From contig JBBHKE010002129.1 in NCBI GenBank assembly GCA_037447655.1, forward strand, positions 62,001 through 126,000: a stretch of DNA of 64,000 nt, written 5' to 3'. A program made the position numbers and the translations under genes. Shown piece by piece: positions 10,973-22,226 of this stretch. The notes below the pieces were generated by a model. That model saw nothing but the letters and a program-made list of their open reading frames with translations. It was not told the origin of the DNA and did not search any database. Numbering within the stretch: position 1 is the stretch's first letter; each line of letters opens with the position of its first letter. This DNA is from Zygnema cylindricum (taxonomy: Eukaryota; Streptophyta; Zygnematophyceae; Zygnematales; Zygnemataceae).

Positions 10973-12484
10973 TCTCTCTCTCTCCCCCTCTCTTTCTCAC
11001 CCTTTCTCTCTCTCTCCCCCTCTCTCATCTCTCTCTCCTTATCTCTCCCTCCCCCAGATTCCGAGCAACTGTCCTCTCCTGGTGGGCTACGGGACGTCCG
11101 CGTTCTATTTGGCGGGAGAGCTGCCCGACGACACGGAAGTCAACGCCAAAATTCTCGCGTCGAAACGAAAAAACTCGACCTCGTGCTGCCGCAAGTGCAA
11201 AAAGCATAAGAAGGGAGGAAAGTGCACCTACTGGCAGTTCCTCAACCTGTAAGTCAACCGCACAGATTCCCACTCTCTTTGAAACGAAAAAAGTACAAAG
11301 GAAGAAAAACAGGAGAGAGTTAGAGAAGCAGCAGTTGCTAATTTATTTAGATGCTGAGCCTACTTTCCTACTACTCCACTTGAACCCCCTAGGAGAACAT
11401 AAAAAAATATACAGCTAAAATTTCTGGACGGACTTTTCACCTCAGGGGTGCCTACGGAGGAGTTTGCTTCATCTATCTCGGAGGGAAGGGTCCCGAATGT
11501 ACGGACGACGTTCTGGTAAATACTCGTGTCGGAGGGAAATGCAAAATTCCCCAAATCGTTGAAGATCCTCACTTGGTCGGTGCTCACGGAACTCACTACG
11601 ATTTCAGTGGCGCTCCCGACAAAAGTTTTTGTCTTCTCTCCGACAACGATCTCCACATCAACATGAAAATGACCGGATACCTGGACAACCGTACGGAAAG
11701 CGCGACTCTCATCAAGGACGGAAAGGCGGTACGGACATGGATTCGGGAAGTCGGTCTTATGTGGAACGTCGGAGGGAAGAGCCATAACTTGAAACTCGTG
11801 GCGAGGGGAGGGAAGGAGACGGAGAGAGGAGAAGGGTATTTGGCGATGGCGGTTGTGGATGGGAAAACTCTTCCTAGGATGAAGGCAGGAGAGGAGGAGT
11901 TGTTCGAGGGAGGCTTGTGGATGAAAATGGAGGGTGTGGAGAAGGTTGGGCCTTATGATGTGGATGTGTACAATGTGGTGATTGGGGATCTTTTGGATAT
12001 GGAGGTCCGATTGCGAGTGGCCAATCCTCTTTTGCAAAGACCGGAAGACGCCGAAACTCACATAAGCCTGGGATTCAACTCAGTCAAGGTACAGAATTGT
12101 TTCCAGTTTTTTTAGGGTTTTGTCCTGGTTCTGACTTTTTCTTGTGTGTTGTGTAATCTTCATTTGTTTTTGTTAATTGGTCTCAAAGTCAGAATTGTCT
12201 CCCACCTTATTTTGCTTTTCCTGTCCTTGTGATTTTGTCTTGTTCAGACGACTCCTTCCATCCATGGAGTTTTGGGTCAAACTTACCGCGAAGGGAGGGA
12301 AGAGAGAGCCGTCGAGTTTGGAAAGATCGTGGCAATGCTTAATCACCCGATTTCAGGAGATGGAGAGAGTGGAAAAGGATTCATGGATGGAGTCCCGAGT
12401 GACTACGAAGTTTCCGACATTATGAAACCGGACTGCAAATATTCAGCTTTCCAATCGGGCTCAAACTCTCTCGCCTCCCAATAA
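10640..12484 (+). CDS. Secreted root-cap/LEA-related protein (Root_cap domain), copy A
   Basis: Four exons, 10640-10801, 11058-11248, 11446-12088 and 12248-12484, join in frame through GT-AG introns to give 410 residues. Residues 1-28 form a signal peptide (ALAVVLAFVVF core). A Cys-rich basic segment with paired cysteines (CCRKCKKH) follows to about residue 150. From about residue 160 the protein matches the plant Root_cap/LEA-related family: GAHGTHYDFSG near 163-173, then CLLSDNDLHIN, and the C-terminal block GVLGQTYRE (339-347) with DYEVSD...DCKYSAF (384-400). The family is extracellular and known from root-cap and embryo tissue; its biochemical role is unknown. B and C are close copies (for example Trp here where B/C have Thr in the GGLxMKMEG segment). 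No lesion is visible, so it is probably functional. Confidence 0.88.
10916..11050 (+). repeat. (CT)n tract in intron 1 of gene A
   Basis: A near-perfect CT dinucleotide run grades into CCCTCTCT repeats and directly precedes the acceptor of exon 2 at 11057. Genes B and C carry the same tract in the same intron. Confidence 0.95.
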
Positions 12485-13760
12485 CAAAACTTAACATAAA
12501 AATCCTAAATTCTTGGTTCCCGTTAGCTCTCTTTCTATTGTATTCTGACAGAACAGTGAGTTTTTCTTGTAATAGCCATTTGTACACTAATAATCTCTGA
12601 ACCTTAATTGTTTGGAAAATCTGTAGTTTTGCGCCTGCCTACTCATGAATGCTGGAAGTTCGTCGTAGGTGAAACTAAAATAGTTTTGAGATAATTACTT
12701 TCAATTTAGTTATAGAATTGTTTTTAAAAGCTAGCTTTAGCGTTGATTTTTAATTCAAAGCATTATTTCAACGCGAATCGTAAAGGCATACAAAACACCA
12801 TTGTTTTCAAAGTTGTCAAGCCTCGAATCTTTTTACCGTCGACAAGGAGTCAATGCCTTTTTCCAAATAATATTATAGACAGATTTATCGCTCGACCCTC
12901 TTATGCTCTTGTACCAACCACATTTGTTTGAACGTGAATTTTTAACCTTCTTGGTATAAAATATGTGTGATTATGTGAATAATGCCTGCAAATTGATCTT
13001 TTTTCTTTGTGATAAGTGGAGATGCCTGCACGTGAGATTGAGACATAAGAACATAGCGCAGAAAAATGCAAATTCCAAGCAGGAGAAAATCATAAAGAAT
13101 TGTCCAGTGTGTTAGTCCTAAGATGCAAGAATTGGCCCGAATAACCAGGGGCTTTCTCCTGAAGCCTTGGAAAAGAAAAGAAAATTAACCAAGAAGAATG
13201 AGAAACTGGCTTCTTCCTCTAGCAACAGTTAGTCGCCAAAACAATAATATAAAGCAATGTTCTCTTTGCTTTCCCGGAAATAATTACCATATAACGTGCA
13301 AGGCTCATCGACTGTTTGGAATTAATACTTAAACATTGGGTTAAAGTAGAGATAGGGAGAGGGTACCTAACAGTTTGGTCCACCCTCTATATTTATGAGG
13401 GTCACCCATATTAGTTTTTGGGCCATGTTTAACTAAATTTCTTGTAATTTGCATTAAAGAAAACTTTGACATAAACACAAGATAATCTTGCTCTGTTTGT
13501 CACGAAAAATGCAAATTGTGCAACAGATAATATTAAATGAAATGAGTGAATTGATATTTTAGTTCGCATTCATCGAGGTTGAGGGTTTTGGCGACTGCTA
13601 ACATGAATATCCCGCGAAAACGAAAATGAGCGGTTTTTCTTCCTTGGAAAAAATTGAATTAGAGAAACAATAAATTTATTTTCCATCGTATTTTCGGAAT
13701 CTGAAGGATGAATCATTGTTTGTCACAAGCTATGTGTCTAAATCTAAGTACTTACTCCTA
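12485..13760 (+). repeat. 3' flank of gene A, arm of an inverted segmental duplication
   Basis: There is no gene here. Blocks of this stretch reappear inverted downstream of gene B (about 20960-22226) and, more diverged, downstream of gene C (about 28440-29650). Examples are the segment around 12765-12960 and the segment around 13380-13560. The similarity fades near 13760. Confidence 0.75.
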
Positions 13761-14184
13761 AAGTAATATGTTTAACCTTAATAGAGTAATATTTAGCCCA
13801 TTTAAAAAACCATAGGAAAAATAACTTCAGAAAAAGCCGTTTCAACCTCGCCAAATGTACATACAACCCCATTTACACTCTCGGGAAAAACATAGACTTA
13901 TCCCGAATTAGACAAAACGAACCTAAAAATCCTAATTAAAAAAAATACCACATTAAAGTCGGAAGTATGATTTTACAAATCCCAATGCGAAGTGTCTCCT
14001 TTGGAGTGACACTAGTAACATGGAAACTAAAGATGAAAGGAAAAAATCCAAGATCCATGCTTTTCCGTAAACTGTAATCCACAACGGTGGTACTGTTGCA
14101 GCGACTCTGGCCACCTGTTGCACACTAGGGGGAGGGGGAGGGGGAGGGGGAAGGGGAGAGGGATAAGTAGATACTTCTTTTGAT
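13761..14184. other. Non-coding stretch with a G-rich run
   Basis: No gene was seen. At about 14128-14163 there is a run of GGGGGA units (four or more G-runs), a possible G-quadruplex on the + strand. Confidence 0.6.
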
Positions 14185-14560
14185 TTATGAAATATTTCCT
14201 TTTATTTTCTCTCCGTAGCTCTTTGAATTCTTAAGACGTACATTAAATCGCCTAACTCCTTCAAACCAAATGCTTTTCCTCGATTTTTCTAATGTCTCCT
14301 TTGGTATTCCAATCATTGGAAGATCGTCAGCGTAGGTAGCTATTATTTCTCCATTCCATTTTAGGATGTAACATAAACAATCTGATTCTAATACATAGAA
14401 TCCATTCTCTTGGAGGAACACATCGCTTTAGGCGAGGGCTACAAACCCTAGAGGGCTTTCAAAAGCATGCATACCTTGTGCCCATTTAGTATCCTTGTCA
14501 TTTCTTGCACAATAATTTTTTTGAGCTGCATGGTGGTGCTAAGCGCCAAAACTTCCAAAA
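14185..14560 (-). pseudogene. Fragment of a Copia-type reverse transcriptase, a different lineage
   Basis: The - strand 14421-14185 reads FLQENGFYVLESDCL, then GEIIATYADDLPMIG, which fits the RT segment around the catalytic YxDD of copia elements. Just upstream in another frame (14430-14460) is a decayed version of the K-A-L-Y-G-L-K-Q motif. It is unlike elements 1-3 in sequence. No LTRs were found nearby. Confidence 0.65.
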
Positions 14561-14639
14561 GATCTCCTGGAAACTTTCAATGTGTGTCACATGGCCATTA
14601 TACTCAGCGGTCATGCCACCACTCTCCTACCTCGCTATC

Positions 14640-17600
14640 TTTCTACCCCAATATCCCAATATCCCCCACTATCCCACTTTCCCACAATCCCTCTATCCTA
14701 CTAACTCACTATCGCTGTATCCCACTATCTCACTATCCCACTTTCCCACTTTCCTAATATTCCCACTTTGCAACTAACCACACTCTCCCAGAACCCCTCT
14801 TTCACACTATCCCACTATCCCACTATCCCACTACCCCACTATCTCACTTTCCGACTATCCTTCTATCCCGCTTTCCCAATACCCTTCTATCCCACTTTCC
14901 CACTATCCATCTATCCCACTATACCACTTATCCACTATCCAACTATTTCACTTTCGTGTATCTCACTTTACCACGATCCCACTTCTAACTATCCAACTTT
15001 CCCACTATCCCACTTTCCCATTATCCCACTTTCCCACTATCCTTCTATCCCACTATCCCACTTTCCCACTATCCCACTTTCACATTATCCTACTTTCTCA
15101 CTATCCCACTTGCCCACTATCCGACTATTTAACTTTCCCGTATCCCACACTATCCCACCTTCCCACTAACCTACTATTTCATTTTTTTTTTGCACTTACC
15201 TGTATCACACTTTCCCATAATCCCACTTTCTTTCCATCCCAATACCCCACTTTCGCACTATCCCACTGTCCAACTATTCTTCTATCCCACTATCCCCCTT
15301 TCCCAATATCCCACTTTCCCACTCTCCTACTATTTCACTTTCCCCGTATCCCACTTTCTCACTATCCCACTATCCCACTTTTCCCCTATCCTTCTATCCC
15401 ACTATCCCACTTTCCGACTATCACACTTTCCTATTATCCCACTTTCCCACTATCCCACTTTCACAATATCCCACTATCTCACTCTTCCACTTTCCCACTA
15501 TCCCACTTTTCCCCTATCCTTCTATACCACTATCCCACTTTCCGACAATCCCACATTCCCATTATCCCACTTTCCCACTATCCCACCTTCCCACTATCCC
15601 ACTTTTCCACTATCCTTCTATCCCACTATTCCAATTTCCCACTATCCCACTTTCCCACTATCCTTCTATCCCACTATCTCCCACCCACAATCCCACATTC
15701 CCACTATCCCACTTTCCCACTATCCCACCTTCCCACTATCCCACTTTTCCACTATCCTTCTATCCCACTATTCCACTTTCCCACTATCCCGCTTTCTCAC
15801 TATCCTTCTATCCCACTATCCCACTTTCCCACTATCCCACTTTCTCACTATCTTTCTATCCCACTATCCCACTTTCCGATTATCCTACTTTCTCACTATC
15901 ATTTTATTCCACTATACCACTTTCCCACTATCCGACTTTTTCACTTCTCGTATCCCACACAATCCCACTTTCCCACTTTCCTACTTTCCAACTTTCCCAC
16001 TTTCCCACTTTTCCACTATCCCACTTTCCCACTATCCCACTTTCCCACTATCCCACTATCCCAATTTTCCAATATCCTTCTATCCCACTATCCCACTTTC
16101 CTACTATCCCCCTTTTCCACTATTCTTCTATCCCACTATCCCACTTTCTCACTATCCCACTTTTCCACTATTTATCTATCTCACTATCCCACTTTCCGAG
16201 TATCCCATTTTTCCCAGTATCCGACTATCCCACTTTTCCACTTTCCCACTATCCCACTTTTCCCCTATCCTCCTATCCCACTATCCCACTTTTCCCCTAT
16301 CCTCCTATCCCACTATCCCACTTTCCGACTATCACACTTTCCCATTATCCCACTATCCCAATATCCCACTATCCCACTTTCCCACTATTTCACTTTTCCT
16401 GACTTTCCTAATATCCTAATATCCCACTATTCCACTTTCCTAGTATCCCACTTTCCCACTATCCCACTTTTCCACTTTCCTTCGTTTCATTTATCTCACT
16501 TTTCGACTATCCCACTTTCCTACTATTCTTTTATCCCACTATCCCACTTCCCCACTATCGCACTTTTCCTCACCTTCCTAATACCCTCCTATCCCACTAT
16601 CCCACTTTCCTAGTATCCCACTTTCCCACAATCCTCGTATCCCACTTTCCCACTTTCTCACTATCCCACTTTCCCACTTTCCCACTATACTAGTATATCA
16701 CTTTCCCGTATCCCACTTTCCCACGATCCTATTTTCGCACTATCCCACTCTCCCACTATCCCACTTTCTCACTATCTTTCTGTCCCGCTATACCACCTTC
16801 GCACTATGCGACTATTGCACTTCCCGTATCCCACACAATCCCACTTTCCCACTTTCCTACTATCCCACTATCCCACTTTCTCACTATCCTTCTATCCCAT
16901 TATCCCACATTCCCACTATCCCACTTTCCCACTATCCCACTTTCCCACTATCCCACTTTCCCACTGACCCACTTACCCACTCTCCTACTATTTCACTTTC
17001 CCGTATCCCACTTTCTCACTATCCCACTTTCCCACTATCCTTCCATCCCACTATCCCCACTATCCAACTATCCCACTATCCCACTTTCCCCCTATCCCAC
17101 TATCTCACATTATCACTATCCCATTTTTCCACTATATTTCTATCCCACTATCCCATTTTCTCACAATCCCACTATCCCACTTTTCCACTTTCCCACTTTC
17201 GCGATATCCCACTTTCTTGATATCCTTCTTTCTTGATATCCTTCTATTCTTCTATCCCACGTTCCCACTATCACACTTTCCCACTATCCCACATTCCCAT
17301 TCTCCTACAATTTTCCTTTCCCTTATCCCATTTCTCGCTATGCCGCTCTCCAGCTGTCCCACTTTCCTACTATCTTTCTACCCCCTATCCCACATTCCAA
17401 CTATCCCACTTTCCCACTATCTTACTATTTCAATTTCCGGTATCCCATTTTCCCACTATTCCACTTTCCCACTATCCTTTTATCCCATTATTTCACTTTT
17501 CCATTATCCTTCTATCCCACTTTCACACTTTCCCACTATCCCACTTTCCAGCTATCCCACTTTCCCTCAATCCCTCTATCCCACTTTTTAACTATCCTTC

Positions 17601-18070
17601 TATCCCACCCCACTTTCCAACTATCCCACTTTCCCACTATCCCCTTTTCCCACTATCCGACTTTTTTACTCTCCTACTATTTTACTTTTCCGTATCCCAC
17701 TTTCCCACTATCCCACTTTTTCACTCTCCTCCTTTCCCACTATCCCACTTTCCCCCTATTCCACTTTCCCACTATATCACTTCCCCACTATCCTACTATT
17801 TCACTTTCTCGTATCCCAATTTCGCACGATCCCACTTTCCCACTATCCCATATTCCCACTATCTTTCTATCCCACTTTCCCACTTTCCCACTAATCCCAC
17901 TTTCCCATTATCCCACTTTCCCACTATCCCACTATTTCACTTTCCCGTATCCCACACAATCCCACTTTCCCACGTTCCCACTTTCCACTTTTCTACTCTC
18001 CCACTTTCCCACTCTCCTTCTATCCCACTTCCCACTATCCTATTCTTCCTCATTTCCACTACTTTCTACT
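14640..18070 (+). repeat. Octamer satellite (CCCACTWT)n, about 3.4 kb
   Basis: Degenerate tandem 8-mers alternate mainly between CCCACTAT and CCCACTTT, with variants such as CCTTCTAT. There are more than 400 units. Because 8 is coprime to 3, one + frame reads an 8-residue repeat (PLSHYPTF-like) with few stops. This produces long apparent open frames (up to about 400 codons) that are not genes. Confidence 0.95.
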
Positions 18071-18542
18071 CCAAAGTGTAGGTTATGTGAAGCTCATGGA
18101 GGTAGCAACAACTTCGTATATAGAACTCTCCATACAGCTGCCTTGACTTCCCAATCCATGATTCTACATACATACCTCTTAAACTTGCCTTTAATTATAC
18201 CTTTTAACTACCAAATCATATCCAAATAATGGACCGGGAACAACCTAAATCAAGTTACATCTTCCCACCTATTGCTCTTTCACGGACCCCTTTGGGACCC
18301 CTTGTTCTGATTCCCAAAACCCTCCCTCTCTTAGATTGACAGATCCTTAGATATCCGAAGCTTTTGTGTATTTTATGGAACTTCACAAGGCCTTTTGACC
18401 GGAGTTTGGATGACAGGTCCACACCTTTCTTCCCTCCTTCGGTTCCCTCAATTGAGACGAAAATGCGATTATGTGCGGCTGGGCGCATGAGAGGAAGATA
18501 GCCCTAGAACTAGGAACGGAAAAGCAAGCGAGGGAATCAATT
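18071..18542. other. Unique spacer between two tandem arrays
   Basis: No recognisable gene. A 77-codon open frame on the - strand (18488-18255) has no recognisable domain. Confidence 0.5.
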
Positions 18543-20160
18543 AAGATGGAGGGAATCGGAAAAGATGGATGGAAGGAGGGAACCTAAAAAGATGGATTGA
18601 AAGAGAGAATCGGAAAAGATGGAGGGAATCGGAATAGATGGAGGAAAATCTTTATCGGAAAAGATGGAGGGAAATCTTTTTTGGAAAATATGGAGGGAAA
18701 CCTTTATCGGAAAATATGGAGGGAAATCTTTATCGGAAAAGATGGAGGGAAATATTTCTCGGAAAAGATAGAGGGAATCGGAAAAGATGGAGGAAACGGA
18801 AAAGACGGAAAAGGTTGAGGGAAATCTTTATCGGAAATGATTGAGGGAATCGGAAAAGATGGAGAGAATCGGGAAAGATGGAGGGAATCGGGAAAGATGG
18901 AGGGACTCGGAAAAGCTGGAGTGACGCGGAGAAAATGGAGGGACGCAGTAAAGATGGAGGGAATCGGTAATGATGGAGGGAACCGGAAAAGATGGAGGGA
19001 ACCGGGAAAGATGCAGGGAACCGGAAAAGATTGAGGGAACCCGAAAAGATGGAGGGAATCAGAATAGATGGAGGGAAATCTTTATCGGAAAAGATGGAGG
19101 GAATTGGAAAATATGAAGGGAAATTTTTATCGGAAAAGATGGAGGGAAATCTTTATCGGAAAAGTTGGAGGGAATCGGAAAATATGGAGGGAAATCTTTA
19201 TCAGAAAAGATGAAGGGAAATCTTTATCAGAAACGATGGAGGGAATCGGAAAAGATGGAGGGAATCGGAAAAGATGTAGGGAATCGGAAAGATGGAGGGA
19301 CTCGGTAAAGATGGAGGGACTCGGCAAAGCTGGAGAGACGCGGAAAAGATGGAGGGACGGGGTAAAGATGGAGGGAATCGGTAAGACGGTAAAGATGGAG
19401 GGAACCGGAAAAGATGGAGGGAAGCCGGAAAAGATGGAGGGAATCGGGAAAGATGGTGGGAATCGGGAAAGATAGGGAACCGGAAAAGATGGAGGGAAGG
19501 AGGGAACCTGAAAAGATGGATGGAAGGAGGGAACCGGAAAAGATGGAGGGAAGGAGGGAACCGGAAAAGATGGAGGGAAGCAGGGAACCGGAAAAGATGG
19601 AGGGAAGCAGGGAACCGGAAAAGATGGAGGGAAGGAGGGAACCGGGAAAGATGGAGGGAAGGAGGGAACCGGAAAAGATGGAGGGAAGGAGGGAACCGGA
19701 AAAAATGGAGGGAAGCAGGGAACCGGAAAAGATGGAGGGAAGGAGAGAACCGGGAAAGATGGAGGGGAGGAGGGAACCGGGAAAGATGGAGGCAAGGAGG
19801 GAACCGAAAATGATGTAGGGGAGGAAGGAACCGGAAATGTTGGAGGGAAAGAAGGAACCGGAAAAGATGGTGGGAAGGAGGGAACCGGAAAAGGAGGAAA
19901 CCAGAAATGATGGAAGGAAGGAGGGAACCAGAAAAGATAGATGGAAGGAGGGAACCGGAAAAGATGGAAGGAGGGAACGGGAAAAGATGGATGAAGGAAA
20001 CCGGAAAGGATGTATGGAGGGAACCGGAAAAGATGGAGGGAATGGAGGGAATAGGAAAAGATGGAGGGAATAGGAAAAGATGGAGTGAACCGGAAAAGAT
20101 GGAGGGAATCGAAAAAGATGGAGGGAATTAAGAAAGATGGAGGGAATTGCAAAATAATGG
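18543..20160 (+). repeat. GA-rich minisatellite, unit about 19 bp with a 27-bp higher-order form
   Basis: Tandem copies of GGAAAAGATGGAGGGAATC dominate 18543-19480. From about 19480 to 20000 a longer unit with an extra GGAGGGAACC segment is homogenised. The strand asymmetry gives long apparent frames on both strands (repeats of PSFPVPSFPP on the - strand), which are artefacts. The same minisatellite, shorter, sits in the equivalent place left of gene C. Confidence 0.95.
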
Positions 20161-22226
20161 GGGGGTCAGGACAGGACAGCTTCGCGGGCTTACGGCCGAA
20201 GTACAGGGTGGAGAACTTCAAGGGGAGTGCAGAGAGAGGGGAGGGAAGAGAGAGAACGGACCAGGGCAGGCCTAGTCAGAATTATAAGGAGGGAAGAGGC
20301 AATTGGGGTAGAGGGAGCTTCGCTAGCACCAGGAGCTGCTTGACGGAAGACTGGGGGAAAACGACAAATAAACACCGGATAATAAGGAGAAATCCTCATT
20401 CAAAGTCTTGGGTGTGAGGGGGAAATCTAACTCCCTCCCTCCCCCTCTCCCCTCCCCCTCTTTCCCTCCCCCTCTCTCCCTCCATTTATTGATGTTCAAA
20501 TGGGTATAATTTGTCGGCTACTTTAGCAGGGGATCCTCGAAATTCTTCCACACGTGCCTGAATTTTTGCAGGTGGCCGGCGTCGTTGCAAAGGCAGCTCC
20601 GTTGTGGATTACGGTGTACGGAAAAGCATGGATCTTGGATTTTTCCGTTTCACCTTCAGCGTATTTGTTACTTGTGTCACGTCAAAGAGACAGTTCGTCG
20701 TCTTCAAATGAGATTAGGGATTTGCTCAATCTTTCTTCCGGCTTCAACTTTGTTTTTTTTTAATAGGATTTTCACTTTATTGGGAGTTTTAGGTTCGTTA
20801 AGTCTTATTTGGAGCTTGAGTTTCCGTGTGGGACGCGATTGTAAATGGGGTTGTGTGTAGATTTGGCAAGGTTGAAACGGCTTTTTCTGATTTTTTTTTT
20901 TAATTGTTTCTTAAAAGGGCTAGATATTAATCTAGTAAGGCTGACATTTGTCTATAGTATGTATTTAGATCGAGATCTGCTTGTGACAAAAAAAAATCAT
21001 CCTTCAGTTCACGAAGATATGTTTGAAAATAAATTATTGTTTCTTTGGTTCAATTTTTTTCAAGGAAGAAATACCGTTTAATTTTGTATTCAAGGCAGAA
21101 TATTCATGTCAATAGCTACAACCTTCAACTCAAGGATTGCAAAAAATAATATCAGTTCACTCATTCCTCTGTTGCACGATTTACATGTTTCGTCACAAAA
21201 AGTAGCAAATTTAATTTGTGTTTATTTTAAAATTTCCTTCATTGCAAATCACAAAAAAAAAAATCACGAAAAGTTTACTTTAACATGGCCCAACAACTAA
21301 TATGGTTGACCCTCAGAATTATAGAAGATTGATCAAACTTAAGTAAAGCTCTCCCTCTCTCTATTTCAACCAAATATTGAAATATTAATTCCAAAGAGTC
21401 GATGAGACTTACACGTTACATGATCATTATTTCCAGAAAAGCAGAGAAAACATTGATTTATATTTTTATTTTAGTGACAAAATGTTGCGAGAGAAAAACT
21501 GGAAACCAGTTTGTCATTGTTCTTGGAGTTTTTCTTTTCTTTTCTTTTCCAAGGTTTCTGGAGAAAGCCCCTGGTTATTTGGGCATTGCACCTTAGGACT
21601 AATACACTGGACACTTCTTTTTAATTTCCACTGTATTGAATTTGCAATTTTCTGCGTTATGCAATCTCACGTGCAGGCATCTCCACTTATCACAAAGAAA
21701 AAGATCAATTTGCAGGCATTATTCACATAATCACACATTTTTTTATGCCAAGAAGGTTAAAAATTCACTTTCGAAACAAATGTGGTTGGTACAAGAGCAT
21801 AAGAGGGTCGAGCGATAAATCTCTCTATAATATTATTTGGAAAAAGGCATTGACTCCTTGTCAAGCTTCTTTTCTTCTTACCATTGACAACTTTGAAAAC
21901 AATGGTGTTTTGTATGCCTTTACGATTCGCGTTGAAATAATGCTTTGAATTAAAAATCAACGCCAAAGCTAGCTTTTAAAAGCGATTCTAAAACTAAATT
22001 GAAAGTAATTATCTCAAAACTATTTAAGTTTCACCTACGACGAACTTCCAGCATTCATGAGTAGGCAGGCGCAAATCTACAGATTTTCCAAACAATTAAG
22101 GTTCAGAGATTATTGGTGTACAAATGGCTATTACAAGAAAAACTCACTGTCCTGTCAGAATACAATAGAAGGAGAGCTAACGGGAACCGAGAATTTTGGA
22201 TTTTTTCGTAAGTTGACTAAGTTTTG
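20161..22226 (-). repeat. 3' flank of gene B, shared with genes A and C
   Basis: No intact gene. 20161-20540 resembles 27906-28250 (shared block around CACCAGGAGCTGC and TCCTCATTCAAAGTCTTGGG). 20540-22226 resembles both 28250-29650 and, inverted, 12485-13760. A CCCTCCCC-rich run lies at about 20430-20485. Similarity to C here is much lower than inside the genes. Confidence 0.7.

Noticed and set aside
14768-18081. Long open frames (133, 409, 124 and 282 codons) of PLSHYPTF-type repeats
   Set aside because: They are the 8-bp satellite read in one frame. There are no start context, splice signals or domains.
18255-18488. 77-codon - strand frame between the arrays
   Set aside because: No domain or homology was recognised and there is no splice or promoter support.
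18597-20221. Open frames on both strands in the GA minisatellite, including a 364-codon - strand frame of PSFPVPSFPP repeats
   Set aside because: Low-complexity products of a 19/27-bp tandem repeat, with no supporting gene structure.
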